From Pseudosulfitobacter pseudonitzschiae (GTDB lineage Bacteria > Pseudomonadota > Alphaproteobacteria > Rhodobacterales > Rhodobacteraceae): a stretch of 64,000 nucleotides of DNA. The position numbers and the translations under genes were made by a program. The notes beneath the pieces are model-generated. The model was not told the origin of the DNA. It ran no database searches and was given only the letters and a program-made list of their open reading frames with translations. Positions 36,969 through 46,534 of the stretch are shown here, one piece after another (position 1 is the first letter of the stretch; every line of letters starts with the position of its first letter). The stretch is from contig NZ_FQVP01000001.1 in the NCBI RefSeq assembly GCF_900129395.1, positions 1 to 64,000 of the forward strand. The letters run 5' to 3'.

Positions 36969-37519
36969 CGCTCGAGGCGCAAAAAGCAGCGGCGCGCAAG
37001 GCCGCCTTTGCCCGGCGCAAGGCCGCCTATGAGACCGCTGCGCCCGCTGCCTGTGGCGTGTTGTCGGAACTGTTGGCAGGGCACCGCGGTGTTCCGTTGG
37101 CGGGATATGTGCCCATTCGCACCGAAATTGACCCGTTGGCGGCGATGGCCGAGGCATCGGCCTATGGCCCTGTCGGTGTGCCGGTCATCCAGGGGGCTGG
37201 GCAGCCCCTGCAGTTTTCGCAGTGGGAACCTGACATGCCGCTGCGCGACGGCCCCTTTGGCGCGCGGGTGCCGATGGTCGACGCGTGGATTGTGCCGCAG
37301 ATCGTGATCGTGCCGCTTGTGGCCTTTGACCGGCGCGGCGGGCGGTTGGGCTATGGCGGCGGGTTTTATGACCGCACGCTTCAGGGGTTGCGGGCGCGGG
37401 GGCCGGTGTTGGCCGTGGGCTTTGCCTTTGCCGCGCAGGAGGCCGAGGCGCTGCCGCTGGAAGAGACCGATCAACCGCTGGACATGATCGTGACCGAGGC
37501 GGATGTGATCCAGTTCTGA
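36965..37519 (+). CDS. 5-formyltetrahydrofolate cyclo-ligase
   Basis: A 184-residue enzyme that converts 5-formyl-THF to 5,10-methenyl-THF with ATP. The diagnostic C-terminal motif GGRLGYGGGFYDRTL and the PLVAFD strand before it are present. The GTG at 36965 overlaps the mgtE stop, so translation is coupled. The short frame fits the family (about 180-200 residues). Confidence 0.93.
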   Translation: MTLEAQKAAARKAAFARRKAAYETAAPAACGVLSELLAGHRGVPLAGYVPIRTEIDPLAAMAEASAYGPVGVPVIQGAGQPLQFSQWEPDMPLRDGPFGARVPMVDAWIVPQIVIVPLVAFDRRGGRLGYGGGFYDRTLQGLRARGPVLAVGFAFAAQEAEALPLEETDQPLDMIVTEADVIQF

Positions 37520-37561
37520 TGTCACTGGCTGTGCGCTTTGCCCCCGCGCCTTGCGGTGCTC

Positions 37562-37582
37562 CCCCAGGATATTTTTGGCCAA
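37562..37582. repeat. Rhodobacterales-type short intergenic motif
   Basis: The stretch ccaggatatttttggccaaaa lies after the cyclo-ligase gene. A related version, gggatatttcaggcccaaag, occurs near 20171-20190 after efp. Short motifs of this kind recur after genes in this order of bacteria. Function unknown. Confidence 0.4.
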
Positions 37583-37633
37583 AAGAAGGGCAGGGGCTTG
37601 TTCGGGACCTGCCGGGGCGCATATGAGGGCCGC

Positions 37634-38458
37634 ATGAAAATATTGTTTTTAGGCGATGTGATGGGCCGCGCGGGCCGACAGGCGGTGTCCCAGGGGCTGC
37701 CAAAGCTGCGCGAGGCGTGGAAGCTGGATTTTGTCGTGGTCAACGGCGAGAACGCAACCTCGGGCATGGGGCTGTCGGCAGCACATGCGCGCGGCATTCT
37801 CGACGCGGGCGCGGATTGCGTGACGCTGGGCGATCATGCGTTCGACCAGAAGGATATGTTGCAGTTCTGCGAGGCCGAACCGCGCATCATTCGCCCCCTG
37901 AATTTCTCCAAATCGGCCCCCGGCAAAGGTGCGCGTCTGTTTGATGCGCGGGGCGGGCGCAAGGTTCTGGTCTGTCAGGCGCTGGGGCAGGTGTTCATGA
38001 AGCGCCCCTTTGACGACCCGTTCTCGGCCACGGAACAGGTGTTCCGCACGCATCCGCTGGGTGGCCAGGCGTCGGCGGTGATTGTCGATTTCCACTGCGA
38101 AGCGACCAGCGAGAAAATGGCCATGGGCCATTGGTGCGACGGGCGCGCGTCGCTGGTTGTCGGCACGCACACACACGTGCCGACGGCGGATGCGATGATC
38201 CTGAACAAGGGCACCGCCTATCTGAGCGATGCGGGCATGTGTGGTGACTATGACAGTGTCATCGGGATGCAGCGCGATGAACCGTTGCGCCGGTTCATCA
38301 CCGGCATGCCGAAAGAACGCTTCACCCCCGCGCTGGGCGACGTCACCCTGTCGGGCGTCTATGTCGAGACGGACGACAAGACCGGCAAGGCCACGCGGAT
38401 CGAAATGGTGCGACAGGGCGGGCGTTTGTCGCCTGCGGGGCCGTCGCCGGTTGCCTGA
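37634..38458 (+). CDS. YmdB/TIGR00282-family metallophosphoesterase
   Basis: A 274-residue protein with a dinuclear metal site: FLGDVMGRAG (Asp, about 8), VVNGENATSG (Glu and Asn, about 37-46), LGDHAFD (about 66), FHCEATSEK and GTHTHVPTAD (about 178-187). It matches YmdB-type 2',3'-cyclic nucleotide phosphodiesterases. The ATG at 37634 gives MKILFLGDV, the family start. Confidence 0.93.
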   Translation: MKILFLGDVMGRAGRQAVSQGLPKLREAWKLDFVVVNGENATSGMGLSAAHARGILDAGADCVTLGDHAFDQKDMLQFCEAEPRIIRPLNFSKSAPGKGARLFDARGGRKVLVCQALGQVFMKRPFDDPFSATEQVFRTHPLGGQASAVIVDFHCEATSEKMAMGHWCDGRASLVVGTHTHVPTADAMILNKGTAYLSDAGMCGDYDSVIGMQRDEPLRRFITGMPKERFTPALGDVTLSGVYVETDDKTGKATRIEMVRQGGRLSPAGPSPVA

Positions 38459-38582
38459 AAATGCGGTGTTCGGGTCGAATTGTTGATCTGACAAGCGTGC
38501 GGAAGCACGCATCTGCTTGCGGCCTGTTGCCGGATCGGCAAAAGTGCCCGTCAGGCATTTTCATAAGGTAGAGCCGCCACAT

Positions 38583-40361
38583 ATGGGCATTTTCCAGCTT
38601 TCGCAGACCGGCAGCGCGGTCCTGACACTGACCATCGTCGGGATCATGTTCATCCTGTTCCTGCGCGAGACCTATCCGACCGAGGTTGTGGCGATTGCGG
38701 GGGCCGCGGTGATGCTGGCCACGGGTGTTCTGCCCTACGAATCCGCGCGGCTGGTTCTGTCGAACCCTGCGCCGTGGACCATCGTGGCGATGTTCATCAT
38801 CATGGGCGCATTGGTGCGGACCGGAGCGCTGGACGCGTTCACGGCGCTGGCCAGCCGACAGGCCCGAACAAACCCGGCCCTGGCCATCGGTTTGCTGATG
38901 GCCTTTGTCGTGGGCTCCAGCGCCATCGTCAGCAACACGCCGGTCGTTGTGGTGATGATCCCCGTGTTCATGCAAATCTCCAAAACAATGGGGCTCGCTC
39001 CGTCCAAGTTGTTGATCCCGCTTAGCTATGCCGCGATTCTTGGTGGCACGCTGACGCTGATCGGCACCTCGACCAACCTGCTGGTTGACGGTTCGGCACG
39101 GGCCAACGGGTTGGCGCCGTTCACGATTTTCGAGGTCACACCGCTGGGTGCCATTTTGGTGGTCTGGGGTATGATCTATCTGCGTTTCGTGGCTCCCTGG
39201 CTGCTGCCTGACCGGGACAGCATGGCCAACCTGCTGAGCGACAAACGCAAGATGAAGTTTTTCACCGAGGCCGTTATTCCCCCCGACAGCAACCTGATCG
39301 GGCGCGAGGTTTCGGGCGTGCAACTGTTCAAACGCGAAGGCGTGCGGCTGATCGACGTGGTGCGTGGCGACCAGTCGCTGCGGCGCAATCTGGCCGCGGT
39401 CAGCCTGCAGGTGGGCGACCGTGTGGTATTGCGCACGCAGATGACCGAATTGCTGAGCCTGCAAAGCAACAAGGAGCTCAAGCGCGTCGACCAGGTCTCT
39501 GCGGTGGAAACCCAGACCGTCGAGGTGCTGATCACGCCCGGCTGCAAGATGATCGGCCGGTCGCTGGGATCGATGCGGCTGCGTCGGCGGTACGGGGTCT
39601 ATACGCTGGCGGTGCACCGGCGGAACCAGAATATCGGCCAGCAACTGGACGATCTGGTGGTGCGCGTGGGCGACACGCTGCTGCTGGAAGGCGCGCAGGA
39701 AGACATCGCACGGCTGGCGTCCGACATGGACATGGTTGATGTTTCGCACCCCTCAAGCCGTGCATTCCGGCGTGGGCATGCCCCGATTGCGGTGGGTGCG
39801 CTGTTCGGCATCGTCGGCTTGGCGGCTTTTGGCGTGGCGCCGATCCTGTTGCTGAGCGTGCTGGCGGTGGCGATTGTGCTGATCACCGGTTGTATCGACG
39901 CGGACGAGGCGTTTGAATTCATCGACGGCAGCCTGCTGGCGCTGATCTTTGCGATGCTGGCCATCGGCGCGGCGCTCGAGGCTTCGGGAGCGGTGGCGCT
40001 GATTGCCAATGGCATAGCCCCCCTGATCTCGGACCTGCCGCCGTTCTTTATCATCTGGGCGATCTACCTTTTGACCAGCGTGCTGACGGAACTGGTCAGC
40101 AACAACGCGGTGGCGGTGGTGATGACGCCGATTGCCATCGGTCTGGGCAGCGCACTGGGCATTGACCCGCGCGCGCTGGTGGTGGCGGTGATGGTCGCGG
40201 CCAGCGCGTCCTTTGCCACGCCCATCGGCTATCAGACCAACATGCTGGTCTATGGTCCCGGCGGCTACAAGTTCACCGATTTCATGAAGGTGGGTATTCC
40301 GCTGAACCTGAGCATCGGTTTGCTGGCGTCGGCGGTGATCCCGTTCCTGTGGCCGCTTTAA
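38583..40361 (+). CDS. SLC13-family permease with TrkA-C domains (first of two)
   Basis: A 592-residue membrane protein of the divalent-anion:Na+ symporter (DASS) superfamily. Transmembrane bundles lie at about 10-215 and 400-590, with the conserved SSSATPIGYQTN-type motif near ATPIGYQTNMLVYGPGGYKF. A pair of cytoplasmic TrkA-C/RCK-C-like regulatory domains lie at about 220-390 (VGDRVVLRTQ, VGDTLLLEGA). Substrate could be sulfate, dicarboxylate or another anion. A second gene of this type is at 44523-46295. Confidence 0.85.
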   Translation: MGIFQLSQTGSAVLTLTIVGIMFILFLRETYPTEVVAIAGAAVMLATGVLPYESARLVLSNPAPWTIVAMFIIMGALVRTGALDAFTALASRQARTNPALAIGLLMAFVVGSSAIVSNTPVVVVMIPVFMQISKTMGLAPSKLLIPLSYAAILGGTLTLIGTSTNLLVDGSARANGLAPFTIFEVTPLGAILVVWGMIYLRFVAPWLLPDRDSMANLLSDKRKMKFFTEAVIPPDSNLIGREVSGVQLFKREGVRLIDVVRGDQSLRRNLAAVSLQVGDRVVLRTQMTELLSLQSNKELKRVDQVSAVETQTVEVLITPGCKMIGRSLGSMRLRRRYGVYTLAVHRRNQNIGQQLDDLVVRVGDTLLLEGAQEDIARLASDMDMVDVSHPSSRAFRRGHAPIAVGALFGIVGLAAFGVAPILLLSVLAVAIVLITGCIDADEAFEFIDGSLLALIFAMLAIGAALEASGAVALIANGIAPLISDLPPFFIIWAIYLLTSVLTELVSNNAVAVVMTPIAIGLGSALGIDPRALVVAVMVAASASFATPIGYQTNMLVYGPGGYKFTDFMKVGIPLNLSIGLLASAVIPFLWPL

Positions 40362-40414
40362 CCATGCGGGACGACGCGGGCACGCCGATGGATTTGGGGA
40401 AGGATGGCAAAACC

Positions 40415-41446
40415 ATGCGGAACGCGACCTACGGCATTGCCCTGACGCTGATGATCGGCTGGCTGTTGTGGATCGGCAAACCCGTGTTGCTGCCGGTGCT
40501 GGCGGCGCTGATTTCCGTCTATATCCTGCTGGCTGCTGCCGAAAGCATGCAAAAACTGCCCGTGGTTGGCCGTCTTCCGGATTGGGTGCGTCGTGCGTTG
40601 ATCTTGTTGGTCTTTACGCTTTTTGTGATCCTGCTGTTCATCCTGGTCCTGAACAACCTGTCACAGGTCGCCGCAGTCCTGCCAAGCTATGAGCAGAACC
40701 TGGAAAACCTGATCACGCGCAACGCCAGCCTGCTGGGCATTCAGGACGAACCGACATGGGCCAACGTGCGCGCGGTGACGCTGGACCGGATCGATTTCCG
40801 TTCCTGGATCGCGCCGGCCCTGCTGTCCTTGCGCGGCTTTGGCACCACCCTGTTCCTCGTCGTGCTATACGCCAGCTTTTTCATCGCGGAACGGGGCGCC
40901 ATGACGCGCAAGGTGGTGATGGCCATGGGTGGAGAAGAGGCGGGAGGTCGGGCGATCACGCTGCTGTCGCGGGTGAACGAGCGGATCGGGCAATACCTCT
41001 TTGTCAAAACCACCCTGAACGTGATCCTCGGCGTAGCCTGCTATGTTATCATGCTGCTGCTGGGGATCGAGTTTGCCCTTTTCTGGGCGGTTCTGATCGC
41101 GTTCCTGAACTATATTCCCTACATCGGTTCGCTGATCGGCGTGCTGTTTCCGGTGCTGCTCAGCCTTGCGCAATTCGGCACGCTCAGCATGGCGGGCACC
41201 GTTCTGGTGGCATTGACTACGGCACAGGTGGTGGTGGGCGCCTATCTTGAGCCACGCATGATGGGGCGGGCGTTCAACCTCAGCCCCTTCGTGGTGCTGC
41301 TTGCGCTGGCGTTCTGGAGCACGCTTTGGGGACTTGCCGGTGCGCTGCTGGCGGTGCCGCTGACGGCCAGTCTTGTGATCGTGCTGGCCGAGATCAAATC
41401 CGCGCGGCCCATCGCAATACTGCTATCGGCCAGCGGCAAGATCTGA
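40415..41446 (+). CDS. AI-2E family transporter
   Basis: A 343-residue membrane protein with about seven to eight transmembrane helices, typical of the AI-2E (TqsA/YdiK) superfamily, whose members export small signals or act as Na+/H+ antiporters. The late segment FWAVLIAFLNYIPYIGSLIG is diagnostic. Three ATGs are possible (40364, 40388, 40415); 40415 was chosen because only it has a good ribosome-binding site (GGGGAAGGA). The first would lie three bases after the permease stop. Confidence 0.88.
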   Translation: MRNATYGIALTLMIGWLLWIGKPVLLPVLAALISVYILLAAAESMQKLPVVGRLPDWVRRALILLVFTLFVILLFILVLNNLSQVAAVLPSYEQNLENLITRNASLLGIQDEPTWANVRAVTLDRIDFRSWIAPALLSLRGFGTTLFLVVLYASFFIAERGAMTRKVVMAMGGEEAGGRAITLLSRVNERIGQYLFVKTTLNVILGVACYVIMLLLGIEFALFWAVLIAFLNYIPYIGSLIGVLFPVLLSLAQFGTLSMAGTVLVALTTAQVVVGAYLEPRMMGRAFNLSPFVVLLALAFWSTLWGLAGALLAVPLTASLVIVLAEIKSARPIAILLSASGKI

Positions 41447-41472
41447 GGGCGCAGCGCACGCCCTCGGGGGTT

Positions 41473-41661
41473 TTAAGGTAAGCTGACGGTGAAACCCGCC
41501 CAGTCCCGCCAGAAGCGGGTCAGGCACAGCGGACACCGGCCTGCCGCCGCGCGCGGCACTTGCATGCCGCAGGCAGGGCAGACCGATGGTGCAATCAGGC
41601 ATACCCTCAGAGGATGCCTTGGGGCTTGACCGGCGTCAGTCCAGAGTGGCATTTGCGCCAA
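41473..41661 (-). CDS. Candidate zinc-ribbon small protein
   Basis: A 62-residue frame with two CxxC pairs (CPAC about 28-31 and CPLC about 43-46), typical of a zinc ribbon. It overlaps the 3' end of the Rnk-like gene by 26 bases on the same strand. It may be a real co-transcribed gene, but the start is not well supported by a ribosome-binding site. Confidence 0.4.
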   Translation of the reverse strand: MAQMPLWTDAGQAPRHPLRVCLIAPSVCPACGMQVPRAAAGRCPLCLTRFWRDWAGFTVSLP

Positions 41662-42061
41662 CGCCCAGAACCGTCAACGTGCGCGTGGTGCCGTCGCGCG
41701 TTTCCCAACGAAAGCTTGCGCCCTCGGACAGTCCGATCAGCGCAACACCAATCGGTGTAATCACGGACACTTGCCCCAACGAAATATCAGCGTCCTCGGG
41801 GAACACCAATTGCACTGTTTTCGTCTGGCCCGTGCTCTCGTCGCGGTAGGTGACGTGCCGCCCGATGGCCACGACATCGCTGCGCAGCTTGTCGTTCGCG
41901 ACGACTTTGGCGCGGCTCAGTTCCTCCATCAGACGATCGGCCAACTCTGGGCTGCGGCGCTGCGCGCCTTCGGCCAGTGCATCCATGCGGTCAAAGGTGT
42001 CGCGCGCCAGTACGATCTTGGGGCGGCGGCGCGAGGCGGGGCGGGGTGTTGGTGTGGTCAT
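41636..42061 (-). CDS. Rnk/GreA-like nucleoside diphosphate kinase regulator
   Basis: A 141-residue protein. The helical N-terminal region (KIVLARDTFDRMDALAEGA) precedes a GreA/GreB C-terminal-like domain: VVAIGRHVTYRDESTG and VFPEDADISLGQVSVITPIGVALIGLSEG (quoted partly). Rnk-type proteins bind RNA polymerase secondary-channel partners or alter nucleoside diphosphate kinase activity. The ATG at 42061 gives the family length. A divergent paralog lies directly upstream. Confidence 0.85.
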   Translation of the reverse strand: MTTPTPRPASRRRPKIVLARDTFDRMDALAEGAQRRSPELADRLMEELSRAKVVANDKLRSDVVAIGRHVTYRDESTGQTKTVQLVFPEDADISLGQVSVITPIGVALIGLSEGASFRWETRDGTTRTLTVLGVGANATLD

Positions 42062-42144
42062 GACATAATCCTTTCGAAACCGCCGCAGGGGGCGGGATTG
42101 CAGTGTTGAAGGGGGTAAGAAGAAATCGTGATCGGACGCGACCG

Positions 42145-42576
42145 TCAGGTGTCGGAGACGCCCAGAACAACCAGCGTGGCAACTGTGCCGTCCGCACGGG
42201 GCAAGGGCGCGCGTTGCAGGCGCGTCATGCCCAGAAGCGTCGCCCCAAGCGGGGTCAGCACCGAAACATGACCCGCGACAACGGGCGCGGGAGCCGCACA
42301 CGTCAACCGCACGGTCTGTGCGCCACCACCGCTGACCATATAGACAACGGTCCGGTCGGGCAGGGCAAAACCTGTGTCATGCGGCGGTTCCACACTGCGT
42401 GCGCTGGCCAGTTTGTCCTGCAGAATGGTGGCCACTGGCGGCGCCGGCGAATGTGTTGCGAGCAGATGCGCAACGGCATCTTTTACGTTCGGGGGCAGGA
42501 CACAGTGTTGCGGCGGTGCTGTCGGCTCGGCAGCGGACAGGCCCGCGTGCGGATTGGGGTCTTGATAGGGAAACAT
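42145..42576 (-). CDS. Second GreA/Rnk-C-like protein, divergent paralog
   Basis: A 143-residue protein whose C-terminal half copies the fold of its downstream neighbour: VVYMVSGGGAQTVRL, then VVAGHVSVLTPLGATLLGM. The N-terminal half is different and proline-rich. The acidic residues of the GreA finger are absent. It is probably a duplicated Rnk-like regulator that has changed partner. It lies about 80 bases upstream of the first copy. Confidence 0.7.
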   Translation of the reverse strand: MFPYQDPNPHAGLSAAEPTAPPQHCVLPPNVKDAVAHLLATHSPAPPVATILQDKLASARSVEPPHDTGFALPDRTVVYMVSGGGAQTVRLTCAAPAPVVAGHVSVLTPLGATLLGMTRLQRAPLPRADGTVATLVVLGVSDT

Positions 42577-42801
42577 GATCGCACTCCAAAGATGGGCAGG
42601 GCCCATTTTGTTCGTATTCGGGGATAAGCAAACCTCGGGAGGAGCCGGAAACGCCGGTGTCAGACCGCCCGAGGTTCCGGGCGGTTCAGAAGAAGAAACC
42701 GTGCATATATCTCGCGAATGATCATACCCAGAAGCTGGGCATTGCAGGGTGATAAGTCAAGGCAACGGGGCGCACCCTGTCGGCATCATTCCGCAAGCGC
42801 C

Positions 42802-44457
42802 TCAGGCAATGGCCGTGGAGCGCCCCGCGTTGCGACCCGAGAAGATACAACCGCCCAGAAATGTGCCTTCCAGTGCGTTATAGCCGTGGTATCCGCCGCC
42901 GCCAAAGCCAGCGACCTCTCCGGCGGCGAACAGCCCCGGCACCGGCGCGCCGTCTGCGCCGATCATCTGGCTGTCGAGGTTGGTTTGCAGTCCGCCCAAT
43001 GTCTTGCGCGTGAGGATATGCAGCTTGACTGCGATCAGCGGGCCATTGGCCGGATCAAGGAACCTGTGCGGCTTGGCGGTGCGGATCAGCCGGTCGCCGC
43101 GATAATGGCGCGCGGCGTGTATCGCCATCATCTGCGCATCCTTGCTGAATGGATTGTCCGCCTGCCTGTCACGCGCTTCGATCTGGGCGCGTAGCTTGTG
43201 TGCATCCAACGGCACATCCCCGATCCGGTTCATACCCGCCACAAGCGTGTCCAGATCATCCGCCACGACAAAATCCGCGCCATGCGCCTTGAACGCCTCG
43301 ACCGGCCCCGTGGCGCGTTTGCCCGACAGGATGCGCTGTCGGATCACCTCGCGCCAACTGGCGGAGGTGAAATCGGGGTTCTGCTCGGACCCCGAGAGCG
43401 CAAATTCCTTCTTGATGATCTTCTGGGTCAGCACGAACCAGCTGTAATCATATCCCGTGGCCAGAATGGCCCGCAGCGTACCCATGCTGTCAAAGCCGGG
43501 CAGGGCGGGGGGCGCAAACCGTTTGCCGGTGGCATCGAACCACATCGACGATGGCCCCGGCAGGATGCGGATGCCGTGGGCAGGCCAGATCGGGTCCCAG
43601 TTTTTCACGCCCTCGGTATAGTGCCACATGCGGTCGCCGTTGATCACATGGCCGCCGGCCTGTTCGGAAATCGCGATCATGCGGCCATCCACATGGGCGG
43701 GCACGCCTGCGATCATCTCTTTCGGTGCGGGGCCGAGCCGCGCGGTCGGCCACGCCCTGCGCACCATTTCGAAATTGCCCCCGATGCCGCCCGAGGTGAC
43801 AATGACCGAGGCCGCTTTGAACGCAAAATCCCCTACCGCATCGCGGTTGGTCGAGGCACCGCGCGGTGCCGTGTCATCGGCCAGCACCGCGCCGGACACG
43901 CCGGCCGCGGCTCCGTTGGTCATGTCAATGCGGTCAACGCGGTGGCGGAACTGGAACGAGACCAACCCCGCGCCCTCATGTTCGATGCAGCGGCGGGCAA
44001 AATGTTCCATCGTGCCGGGGCCGGTGCCCCAGGTGATGTGAAACCGCGGCACCGAATTGCCATGCCCGTCGGCAAAGCCGCCGCCCCGCTCGGCCCAGCC
44101 CACCACCGGAAACCAGCGCAGGCCCATCTGGTGCAACCACGGGCGCATCTCGCCTGCGGCAAAGTCGATATAGGCCTCGGCCCATTTGCGCGGCCATGCA
44201 TCCTCGGGCCGGTCGAACTGTGCGCTGCCCATCCAGTCGGAAAGCGCCAGTTCGCGGCTGTCGCGAATGCCCATCCGGCGCTGTTCGGGGGTGTCGACCA
44301 TGAACAGCCCGCCAAGCGACCAGAACGCCTGGCCCCCCAGACCGCTGCGCGGTTCCTGGTCGACGACGATCACCCGCTTGCCCCGGTCCCCCAACTCGGC
44401 CGCAGCGGCCAGTCCGGCAAGCCCTGCGCCCACGATGATGGCGTCTGCCTGTTCCAT
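42802..44457 (-). CDS. FAD-binding dehydrogenase
   Basis: A 551-residue flavoprotein with the dinucleotide motif IIVGAGLAGLAAAAEL (about 7-22) and LGGQAFWSLGG, which places it with the 3-ketosteroid delta-1-dehydrogenase/fumarate reductase group. Late FAD motif: GLFAAGEVAGFGGGGYHGYNALEGTF, partly quoted. Its substrate is unknown; steroid-degradation genes are not adjacent. It is followed by an upstream SLC13 permease gene on the same strand, suggesting a possible transporter-enzyme pair. Confidence 0.85.
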   Translation of the reverse strand: MEQADAIIVGAGLAGLAAAAELGDRGKRVIVVDQEPRSGLGGQAFWSLGGLFMVDTPEQRRMGIRDSRELALSDWMGSAQFDRPEDAWPRKWAEAYIDFAAGEMRPWLHQMGLRWFPVVGWAERGGGFADGHGNSVPRFHITWGTGPGTMEHFARRCIEHEGAGLVSFQFRHRVDRIDMTNGAAAGVSGAVLADDTAPRGASTNRDAVGDFAFKAASVIVTSGGIGGNFEMVRRAWPTARLGPAPKEMIAGVPAHVDGRMIAISEQAGGHVINGDRMWHYTEGVKNWDPIWPAHGIRILPGPSSMWFDATGKRFAPPALPGFDSMGTLRAILATGYDYSWFVLTQKIIKKEFALSGSEQNPDFTSASWREVIRQRILSGKRATGPVEAFKAHGADFVVADDLDTLVAGMNRIGDVPLDAHKLRAQIEARDRQADNPFSKDAQMMAIHAARHYRGDRLIRTAKPHRFLDPANGPLIAVKLHILTRKTLGGLQTNLDSQMIGADGAPVPGLFAAGEVAGFGGGGYHGYNALEGTFLGGCIFSGRNAGRSTAIA

Positions 44458-44522
44458 GATGTCCTCCCTTAACGGGAAGCGTAAACGCGCAGGGGGGCAG
44501 GGGGCTAGGGTTTTGTGACGGG

Positions 44523-46295
44523 CTACAACGGCCAGAAAAACAGGATTGCGGGGATCGACACGCAGATCACGATGATTTCCAGCGGCAGCCCCATCCGCCA
44601 GTAATCGCCAAAGCGATAGCCGCCGGGGCCCAGGATCAGCGTGTTGTTCTTGTGGCCGATGGGCGTCAGGAACGCCGAGGACGCCGCCACAGCCACCGCC
44701 ATCAGGAAGGGATCGGGCGAGACGTTCAGGCTTTGCGCCATCTGGATGCCCACGGGTGCGGCGACAATGGTGGTGGCGGTGTTGTTCAACACGTCCGACA
44801 GGGTCATGGTGACCACCATCAGCACGCTCAGCACCACCCAGGCCGGCATCCCTTCGGTCAGATTGACCAATGCGCCCGAGATCAGCTCGGTCCCGCCCGA
44901 TGTCTCCAACGCCGCCCCCAAGGGGATCATCGACCCCAGCAGGACGACCACGGGCCACTCTATGTGCGTGTAAAGCTCGGACAACGGCACGATGCGCGTC
45001 AGAACATAGGCGACCACCACCAGACCCAGGGCAATGGGCAAATAAATCAAGCCAAAGCTGGCGGCGGCCACAGCGCCGCCAAACAGGCCGATGGCCAGCC
45101 AGACCTTGGAATTCTCGGTCACCGCCAGCCCGCGATCCGCCAGCGGCAGCACCCCCAGCCAATCTGTGACGTGGCCTGCGGTGTCGCGCGGCACCAGCAG
45201 CAACAGGATGTCGCCCGCCTGCAACTGGGTCTTGCGCAGCTGCGAGGTGATCTTGCGGCCTTGCCGGGATATGCCCAGCAGCACGGTGCGCTGACGCCAT
45301 GCCAGTCCCACGGTCTGTGCCGTCCGCCCATCCAGACGCGAGCCTTCGGGAATCACGACCTCGATGATCTCGACGCCTTCGCCATCCGCGTTCAGCCGCT
45401 CTTCGCGCTCGGCGTCCGCCACGCTCAGCTTCAGGGTCGAGCGGAATTCGTCCAGCGCGTCGGGCGTGGCTTCGATCACCAGCGCGTCACCGGCTTGCAG
45501 CGCGATGTTGCGCGCAGAGCCATAGCGCCGCTTGCCATCGCGGATCAGGCCCAGGACCGCGACATCGGCGCTGTCGGCTTCCTCTTGCAGTTCGGCAATG
45601 CGCTGGCCAATCAGCTTGCTGTCTTCGGGGATGATCAGCTCGGCGATATACTGTGAAATATCCTCGTGGTTCAGCGTCGCGTCCTCGCGGCTGGGGATCA
45701 GCCGCCAGCCGATCAGCGCGACAAAGGCCAGACCGGCGATGGCCGCGACGCCGCCCACCGGGGCAAAATCGAACATCCCGAAAGGCGCACCCAGAGATTG
45801 CTGGCGGATCGAGGCGATGATGATGTTGGGCGGCGTGCCGATCAGCGTGACCATGCCGCCCAGAATGGTGGCAAAGCTCAGCGGCATCAGGCTCAGCCCC
45901 GGCTGCCGCCCCGCCTTGCGCGCAGTCTGGATGTCAACGGGCATCAGCAGCGCGAGTGCTGCGACATTGTTCATAAAGGCCGACAGGATGCCACCGACGG
46001 CACCCATGATCGTGATGTGCGCGCCCAGGCTGCGGCTTGCGTCAATCAATGTGCGGGTGATCAGCAACACGGCGCCCGACCGCACCAGCCCCGCCGACAC
46101 CACCAGCACCAGCGCCACGATCAGCGTGGCAGGATGCCCGAACCCGGAAAAAGCGTCTTTTTCCGGCACCACCCCCAACACGACGCCGGTCATCAGCGCG
46201 GCAAAGGCCACAAGGTCATAGCGGAAGCGGCCCCACAGCAGCAGCCCAAAGACGGTGCCGAACAGGGTGAAGAGGATGATTTGATCTGTTGTCAT
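44523..46295 (-). CDS. SLC13-family permease with TrkA-C domains (second of two)
   Basis: A 590-residue relative of the permease at 38583, with transmembrane regions at about 5-200 and 400-590 and two TrkA-C-like domains between (EDSKLIGQRI, LQAGDALVIEA). Conserved motif: TPIGHKNNTLILGPGGYRFGD. The TTG nine bases upstream is a weaker start than the ATG at 46295. Its substrate could be sulfate, thiosulfate or carboxylates. It ends 65 bases before the FAD dehydrogenase gene. Confidence 0.85.
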   Translation of the reverse strand: MTTDQIILFTLFGTVFGLLLWGRFRYDLVAFAALMTGVVLGVVPEKDAFSGFGHPATLIVALVLVVSAGLVRSGAVLLITRTLIDASRSLGAHITIMGAVGGILSAFMNNVAALALLMPVDIQTARKAGRQPGLSLMPLSFATILGGMVTLIGTPPNIIIASIRQQSLGAPFGMFDFAPVGGVAAIAGLAFVALIGWRLIPSREDATLNHEDISQYIAELIIPEDSKLIGQRIAELQEEADSADVAVLGLIRDGKRRYGSARNIALQAGDALVIEATPDALDEFRSTLKLSVADAEREERLNADGEGVEIIEVVIPEGSRLDGRTAQTVGLAWRQRTVLLGISRQGRKITSQLRKTQLQAGDILLLLVPRDTAGHVTDWLGVLPLADRGLAVTENSKVWLAIGLFGGAVAAASFGLIYLPIALGLVVVAYVLTRIVPLSELYTHIEWPVVVLLGSMIPLGAALETSGGTELISGALVNLTEGMPAWVVLSVLMVVTMTLSDVLNNTATTIVAAPVGIQMAQSLNVSPDPFLMAVAVAASSAFLTPIGHKNNTLILGPGGYRFGDYWRMGLPLEIIVICVSIPAILFFWPL

Positions 46296-46534
46296 GCGCG
46301 GCAACGTAGAACGCGGGCACGGGAGCGGCCAGTGCTATTTCGCGGGTTTGTCGGCATGGCGAGGGGGACAGGCGCTTTGCCCCCGGCGCAGAGGCGCGTG
46401 GCCTGGGATTCTCCGAACCACAGTTAAGGCGCGGGCGCACGGCTCTGGACGGGCTTGCGGCCCCCCTGTCCGGTGCACTATAGCAGCCGACAAAGCCGCG
46501 CGGCGGCGCATGTCAGTTGCAAATCGGAGGCGTT

